Part shown: positions 58,620 through 64,000 of the stretch, piece by piece
How positions within the stretch are numbered: position 1 is the stretch's first letter
How the letters are laid out: the number at the start of each line of letters is the position of its first letter
NCBI GenBank assembly: GCA_026214975.1
Contig: CM047806.1
Span: 47,137,947 to 47,201,946 of the forward strand
DNA from: Gentiana macrophylla
Lineage: Eukaryota; Streptophyta; Magnoliopsida; Gentianales; Gentianaceae
DNA length: 64,000 nucleotides
Reading direction: 5' to 3'
Notes under the pieces: model-generated
Seen by the model: the letters and a program-made list of their open reading frames with translations, nothing else
The model's database searches: none
Told to the model about the DNA's origin: nothing
Translations under genes and position numbers: made by a program

Positions 58620-59748
58620 GAAGAAGTTGCCTTACGCCTTGTGACGGGCTATAGAGTTTGCATTGATTATCGCCGGTTAAATGAAGTCACCGCTAAGGAT
58701 CATTTTCCCCTGCCGCTTCATTGACCAACTTCTAGAAAGACTGAGTGGTCATAAGTATTATTGTTTCCTCGATGGATATTCTGGTTATTTCCAGATAGCC
58801 ATTGACCCTAATGACCAAGAGAAGACCACGTTTACGTGTCCATCTGGCACTTTTGCTTTTCGCAGAATGCCATTCGGCTTATGCAATGCACCCGCGACCT
58901 TTCAACGGTGCATGTTGGCCATATTTGATGGACTTGTGGAGCAGTGCATGGAGGTCTTCATGGATGACTTTTCAGTCTATGGCGACAGCTTTGATGAAAT
59001 CCTAAAGAATCTAGATATGGTACTCCAACGTTGTGTTGAGAAAAATCTGGTGCTTAACTGGGAAAAGTGCCATTTTCTAGTCGAAGAAGGGATTGTTTTG
59101 GGACACAAGGTGTCCAGTGATGGTATTCAGGTGGATAAAGCTAAAGTAGAAGCCATTGAGAGAATGTCGTACCCGAAGACAGTGAAGGAGGTACGAGGAT
59201 TTCTAGGACATGTGGGCTTCTATCGGCGTTTCATTAAAGATTTTTCGACGATAGCAAAGCCGTTATCCAACCTGCTGAAAGAGGAAGTGGAGTTCTTGTT
59301 TGATGATGGGTGTAAGAAAGCTTTTAATAGCTTAAAGGATAAGCTAACCAGTGCCCCCATTTTAATCGCGCCCGACTGGACTCAACCTTTTGAATTAATG
59401 TGCGATGCCTCTAACTACGCAGTGGGCGCAGTTCTAGGGCAGAGAATTGACAAAAAGTTCAGGCCGATTTACTATGCTAGCCGCACTTTGAACCCAACTC
59501 AATGCAATTACGCCACTACCGAGAAGGAATTCTTGGCAGTCGTTTTTGCTATTGACAAATTCAGAAGTTATCTTTTAGGGTCCAAAGTGGTGGTGTGGAC
59601 AGATCACGCGACCTACGCTACCTTATGGGCAAAGCGGATGCTAAACCAAGGTTACTCGGATGGATTACGATACTACGAGGAATTTGACCTTGAAATTAAG
59701 GACAAGAAGGGTTGTGATAATGTTGTAGTGACCACTTATCTCGCTTAG
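58620..59748 (+). pseudogene. Athila-type reverse transcriptase and RNase H (long open frame)
   Basis: The open frame 58681-59748 is 355 codons, but its first dozen residues are out of register: the true frame enters as V-C-I-D-Y-R-R-L-N-E-V-T before a one-base shift near 58720. It contains F-L-D-G-Y-S-G-Y (first catalytic Asp, residue 31 of the frame), M-P-F-G-L-C-N-A-P-A-T-F-Q and the F-M-D-D box (93-96). After the RT thumb comes RNase H with L-M-C-D-A-S-N-Y-A-V-G, R-T-L-N-P and T-E-K-E-F-L-A-V-V-F-A. T-D-H-A is present but the following block is frameshifted. It is the best-preserved coding part of the element. Confidence 0.88.
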
Positions 59749-59759
59749 TGAATGAGGGT

Positions 59760-61106
59760 GGCGAAGCCCCCTAGGAGATAGGCATTGACTTTCCGGTGAG
59801 CAATTAATGAAGCTAGAGACCCGGGAGGCCGTGGTATGCCGATTACGCCAACTACTTAGCAAGTGGGCATTTAGAAGAGATGAAGAAATTTTCAATGACT
59901 TAAAGTATCTCGTATGGGAGGATCCATATCTTTTTTTAAAGTCTGCAAGGATGGGTTGCTTAGAAGGTGCGTTCCGGAGCATGAACAATTGGATATTCTA
60001 GAGCAATGTCATAGTGGTCCCGCTGGTGGACACTACGGAGCACCTAAGACAGTCACAAAAATCCTTCAAGCCGGGTTTTACTTGGCCTACTCTGTTTAAA
60101 GATCTTTGAAGCCTTTTGCAAGAGCTGTGATAGATGCCAAAGAGTAGGGAGACTCAGTAATAGGATGGAGATGCCTTTGAGGCCTATCTTGGAATGTGAA
60201 GCCTTTGACGTCTGGGGCATTGATTTTATGGGACCGTTCCCATCATCATGCTCTAACAAATATATTCTCAGTCCATGTGGACTATGTTTCCAAGTGGGTA
60301 GAGGCCATAGCCACCCAAACCAATGATCACAAAGTTGTTAAGAAATTCTTGCAAAAGAATATCTTTACTAGATTTGGCTGTCCTAGAGCCCTTATCAGTG
60401 ATGAAGGTTCGCATTTCTGTAATGCACCAACGGATAAAATTCTTGAGAAGTATGGTGTCAAGCATAGAATTGGTACACCATACCATCCCCAAACCAGTGG
60501 CCAAGTCGAGGTGAGCAAAATGAGTCTAAAGCGGATTTTGGAGAAAACGGTGAATTCAAATAGATCCAGCTCGAGTGCGAAGTTGGACGACGCACTTTGG
60601 GCTTATCGCGCTGCGTTTAAGACCCCTATGGAGTACGTCACCATTCCAAATGGTCTATGGCAAGGCTTGCCATCTACCGGTCAGAGCCGAGCCACAGAGC
60701 TTCTTGGGCTATTAAATTCTTAAACTTCGATAGCCAACTCGTGTGGGAGAAAAGATTATTGCAACTACATGAGCTCGATGAATTCGGACTCGGGGCCTAC
60801 GAGAACGCCAAGCTGAGCAAGGAAAGAACGAAGGCGCTCCACGATGCAAAGATTAAAGATCGGGAATTCAAAGTGGGAGACATGGCTTTGCTGTATAACA
60901 CCAGGCTCCATCTTTTTGCTGGTAAGCTTAAATCTAGATGGTCGGCCCCTTTGAGATTCTTGATGTTCATCCCGGTGGAGCCATTCGTTGAAAGAGTGCG
61001 GCGATCAACCGTTCAAAGTCAATGGTCACGAGGATTAAGAAGTACTTTGGGCAACCTAAAGAAAAGCCTGAAGTACTATACTTTCAAAAGAAAAAGAAAC
61101 GGTTGA
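59760..61106 (+). pseudogene. Athila-type integrase
   Basis: Pieces in two frames give the zinc-binding part (C-H-S-G-P-A-G-G-H-Y-G-A, then C-K-S-C-D-R-C-Q near 60118), the core [33 protein letters not shown] and [12 protein letters not shown] (60196-60723), and the C-terminal D-E-F-G-L-G-A-Y-E-N-A-K and K-L-K-S-R-W-S-A-P segment (60657-61106). Frameshifts near 59930, 60100, 60260, 60640 and 60725 break it. Confidence 0.88.
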
Positions 61107-62769
61107 GTCGTTTATTTGTGAAGAGATTCCATCCTACTTCTTTGGAGTGGATGATGACATTATTACCCCTATCCTTGCGAGATCCTTCATCCGATGCTCC
61201 CCGAGCTTGTTAGCATACCTCGGCCGATCGAGGAACAAGAACAAGAAGAAAAGAGTCGGTGTTATGCGGAGAGAAAAATTTCATGATCTTATCGCGCGAC
61301 TTGACTTGTTGTTGTGGCGAAAACCATTTCCGTTCTAGTCATTCGATTACGACGAGAGAAGTGGTTAGCCTCAAACCCAAGTGGCTTTGATCGAGGTTGA
61401 CTTGGTTTACTTTGTCAAGCTAATGACATTAAAGAAGCTACTACTAGGAGGCGACCTAGTCTCTTAAGTTAATTCCTTTTAGTTAAGTTTTTATTTTATT
61501 AGGAATAGAACCTTGGTGTTTGTGTGTTGGTTATCCTTATCCTATTTGTGAATGCGTTATTTGCGTGCATGTTTACTCATATACCCCGTGTACCCGAGAT
61601 TATGTGTTATGTCGAGTGTTGCGATATTTTCGAGAAGGTTTGCAAGCTTTTACTTTCGGTATTATGCATCACGATCTGAGTCGCAATGGTTTTATTCATG
61701 CTCGGCTGACCACTTTGCCAACCTACACCCGACAACCACTTCATAACCAAATAAGTATTCTTTTCTTTTATTTGCACATTCTGAGGACATAATGTGATTT
61801 AAGTGTGGGGGGGGTGCAATTCATGCTTTATTTCGACAATATGAGTAGATATTTGTGATCCTTGATAAATTTTAAAATTTTAAAATTTTGGCACTTGGAT
61901 AATTGTAAATCTTGAGCATGTATTGAAACAAATGGCTTGCTAGTTGTAGTTTCCTGACAATGATTTTATGTGACTTTGAGAGATGATTATAGCATGTTTT
62001 TACTGATTTGAGATAGTATTCATTTCACACTCACGAAAGCCTTTGATATTGAAGCAAAAATTTTGAACTGTATCCTTTCACTATTTTAGTGATTTATCTT
62101 AGAGAGATTTGTTCTTAATAGTAACAGTGAAGTAACACCTAAGTTCAAGATCGTGCCTTTGTGAATATCGAAGGTTTGAATGTGATAAGTGAAGCGTAAC
62201 TAATGTTTTTTTAAAAAGTTGAGTTAGTAATAAATAAATGGGTGTGTCGAAAGCTGGTCGATGATTGGAGTGCGGTAGGGCATTATCTCGAAATGTCCTA
62301 TACCACTATGATGACTAAAAGCTCACGACAGTCAGGAAAAGCTACCTTATGATTTGAGTAAGGTAGGGTGTTATCACGAAACATCCTATTCTACTATGAT
62401 GGGTAAGAGCTCATTCTGATGTGCGTGAAAATAAAAAAAATAAAAGAAAAAGAGAAAAAGCGAAAAAATTTAAGACTTTGTTATCGTTGAACTTATACCC
62501 AGTATAAACCGAATGATATGCTGTAGGGATTATCCTACTGAGTATGCGGGAAGACTTTGTGTGGAACGACTGCTGCCTACACCTAGGATAGTCATTAAAA
62601 TTATTTGAGAGGATATTTGTTTGAGAGGATTGTGAAGATTGAAAAGGGCTTGTCACACACACACAAAATCTATCTCTATGTTGGTATCACTTGCTATAGT
62701 TGTTGTATCTTTTGTTACGTGAGTCAGGAATCTATGTGGATTACATGTACAGTGAGCCGGTTTTGATTA
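61107..62769 (+). other. Athila 3' non-coding segment
   Basis: Lies between integrase and 3' LTR, where some Athila elements have an envelope-like ORF. None is visible. It holds an internal hairpin plus G-tract (61775-61818) and two related blocks around gggca/gggtgttatc(t/a)cgaaa at about 62277 and 62367. Confidence 0.65.
61775..61818 (+). other. Internal hairpin and G-rich tract in Athila
   Basis: CACATT (61775-61780) pairs with AATGTG (61791-61796) around a loop containing GAGGAC; TTTAAGTG and then eight or more G follow. This is the counterpart of 2771-2806 in the LARD element. Confidence 0.6.
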
Positions 62770-62808
62770 TTTTGTTCGGGACGAACAAAAAGCTAAGTGT
62801 GGGGGAGT
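62770..62808 (+). promoter_or_regulatory. Polypurine tract with upstream hairpin
   Basis: TTTTGTTC (62770-62777) pairs perfectly with GAACAAAA (62783-62790) around a GGGAC loop. AGCTAAGTGTGGGGGAGT follows and touches the LTR start at 62809. Confidence 0.8.
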
Positions 62809-64000
62809 TGTTTAGGGTAAATTTTACTATATTTTCGGGCTTAATCCCTAAACAATTTACCTTATTTTTAAGGGAAATAAATGAGAAAAGCGTGTTTTAA
62901 CCGTTAAATTCCTATAATGGTTATTGAGGAATTATAATTTAATTATGAGGAAATATTGAGTTTAAATGTTATTTTTGTTACACATTTTATTATTATTATT
63001 ATTCGATGACTTGGTGTAACAACAATCTTGCAGGAAATTAAAAGATATGCATGGGGATATCATTAATGGAGAAGATTTATCTCATTCAATCAAGTGATTT
63101 CAAAAAAAGGAAGAAAATCGGAGCATTGAAGAGAGGATAAATCAGATCAGATCGAAAGAGTGAAGTGGGGACACGGTATACGAAGCAGCGGTGTGAAAAC
63201 GCGTAAGAGGGTAGGCTCGGTCGACCGATCCATGCAATTCGGTCGACCGAGTGTCTTAAGTCGGTTGACCGAGCCCCGAAGATGCAAAATCGACGCGTTT
63301 TTCTAGATCCTTCCTTATGTCGGCCGAAACTCCTATATAAGCAGCACCATTTGAGCAGAAAAGAACACACAGAATTTTACACACAGAAAAAGCACCACAT
63401 CACACAATAACATGAGTTTCTTTCTTTCAATCTTGCTTGGGAGTTCGAAGATGATTGTTGGCTAAGCAATCCGCGGTGGGACAACGGAGGAAACCAATCA
63501 ACAACCACACCAACTAGAGGATTTTTAGCTATATCTTAGTGAGTTAAATTTATGATTTTTCATCAATTATATATTGTTATATTGTTTATGTTTTATTGAA
63601 TCGAGAGATCGATGAAACTATCGTTTGATTTGAATTTATATGAGAATATTGTTCAAAGTTGTGATCTTTTCAATTGATGCACTTAATTATAATTCGAGAT
63701 CGTTTATAATTATTTGAGTAAGAGTATTAGAAATAATCTCGTGATCGTGTTTTGCATGTCGTTTTGTTTTACTTGAAAAAGAAAACGAAACCCTAGAATT
63801 CGCTTAGAAATTTAATCGAATTCGTGATTGATCGTTACCAAAAATTATATCTTTAGCTTGCCGTCTAGTTGGGGTTGGGTTGGTTGATCGGTGGATTCCG
63901 TTGCCTTGCCGTTGTTTTAATTACTTGATAAATCGAATCATTAGTATAAATCGTTGATTGCTAAGTTAGTTGTTTTAAATTCTAGTTGTTAATTGTTAAT
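62809..64000 (+). repeat. 3' LTR of Athila-type element (first 1192 bp)
   Basis: It repeats 53172 onward with few differences and runs off the window end. The palindromes recur near 63215-63275 (here the first reads CTCGGTCGACCGAT) and TATATAA at 63334-63340. Confidence 0.9.

Larger units (their letters stand above)
53172..64000 (+). mobile_element. Athila-type Ty3/gypsy retrotransposon, nearly complete (3' LTR runs off window)
   Basis: 5' LTR, tRNA-Asp-type PBS, leader, gag, protease, RT/RNase H, integrase, about 1.7-kb non-coding 3' segment, polypurine tract and second LTR follow in order. The two LTRs differ by about ten substitutions and five small indels over the roughly 1.19 kb visible in both, so the insertion is recent. 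Nevertheless gag and pol contain many frameshifts and stops. No envelope-like ORF was found between integrase and 3' LTR. Confidence 0.92.

Noticed and set aside
61107..62769. Athila envelope-like ORF
   Set aside because: No long open frame, signal peptide or transmembrane pattern is present between integrase and the 3' LTR.

Overview
This window is nuclear DNA from a flowering plant, most likely a eudicot, and it is a retrotransposon graveyard around one intact host gene. The evidence is a five-exon gene with GT-AG introns, plant-type LTR retrotransposons of both superfamilies (Ty1/copia and Ty3/gypsy) with tRNA-iMet or tRNA-Asp type primer-binding sites, a TRIM element, MITEs and AT-rich microsatellites. 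Nothing bacterial is present (no operons, no CRISPR).

Layout. 1-5474: the 3' part of a young ORF-less LTR element (LARD-like), whose 1710-bp right LTR ends inside the RNase H region of the next element. 5475-21258: an old minus-strand Sire-type Ty1/copia element. It is split between protease and integrase by a second complete but decayed minus-strand copia (8390-17538) with 5-bp target duplications. 21259-23460: remnant of a Tat-type Ty3/gypsy element (minus-strand protease plus an opposite-strand coiled-coil ORF). 23.5-31.9 kb: microsatellites, an unclassified dispersed repeat, a poly(A) retroposon carrying a 518-bp TRIM, a tRNA-like segment, and an Ale-like copia pol fragment carrying a hAT-type MITE. 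31994-34883: 5' LTR and decayed protease of a gypsy element. 34884-40370: two broken copia pieces in opposite orientation.

41394-44514 is the only intact gene: an RD21-type papain-like cysteine protease with a C-terminal granulin domain (465 aa, five exons). Three of its four introns carry small mobile elements, while all its exons are open. It is followed by a LINE-type DUF4283 fragment, itself cut by an Ale-like copia (45336-52740). The gag of that copia holds a solo LTR which in turn holds a second solo LTR, each with a recognisable target duplication.

53172-64000 is an almost complete Athila-type gypsy element (LTR, PBS, gag, PR, RT/RNase H, IN, PPT, second LTR). Its LTRs are nearly identical but its pol is full of frameshifts.

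The most interesting signals are non-coding and recur in different elements: a hairpin with a G-rich loop just before each polypurine tract, twice per gypsy element about 1 kb apart; a U5 hairpin with a poly-C loop in Sire-like LTRs whose stem sequence changes but still pairs; an array of six hairpins in a copia leader; and TCGGTCGACCGA-type palindromes above a shared core promoter in gypsy LTRs. All boundaries, reading frames and pairings were read by eye; lineage names are family-level judgements.
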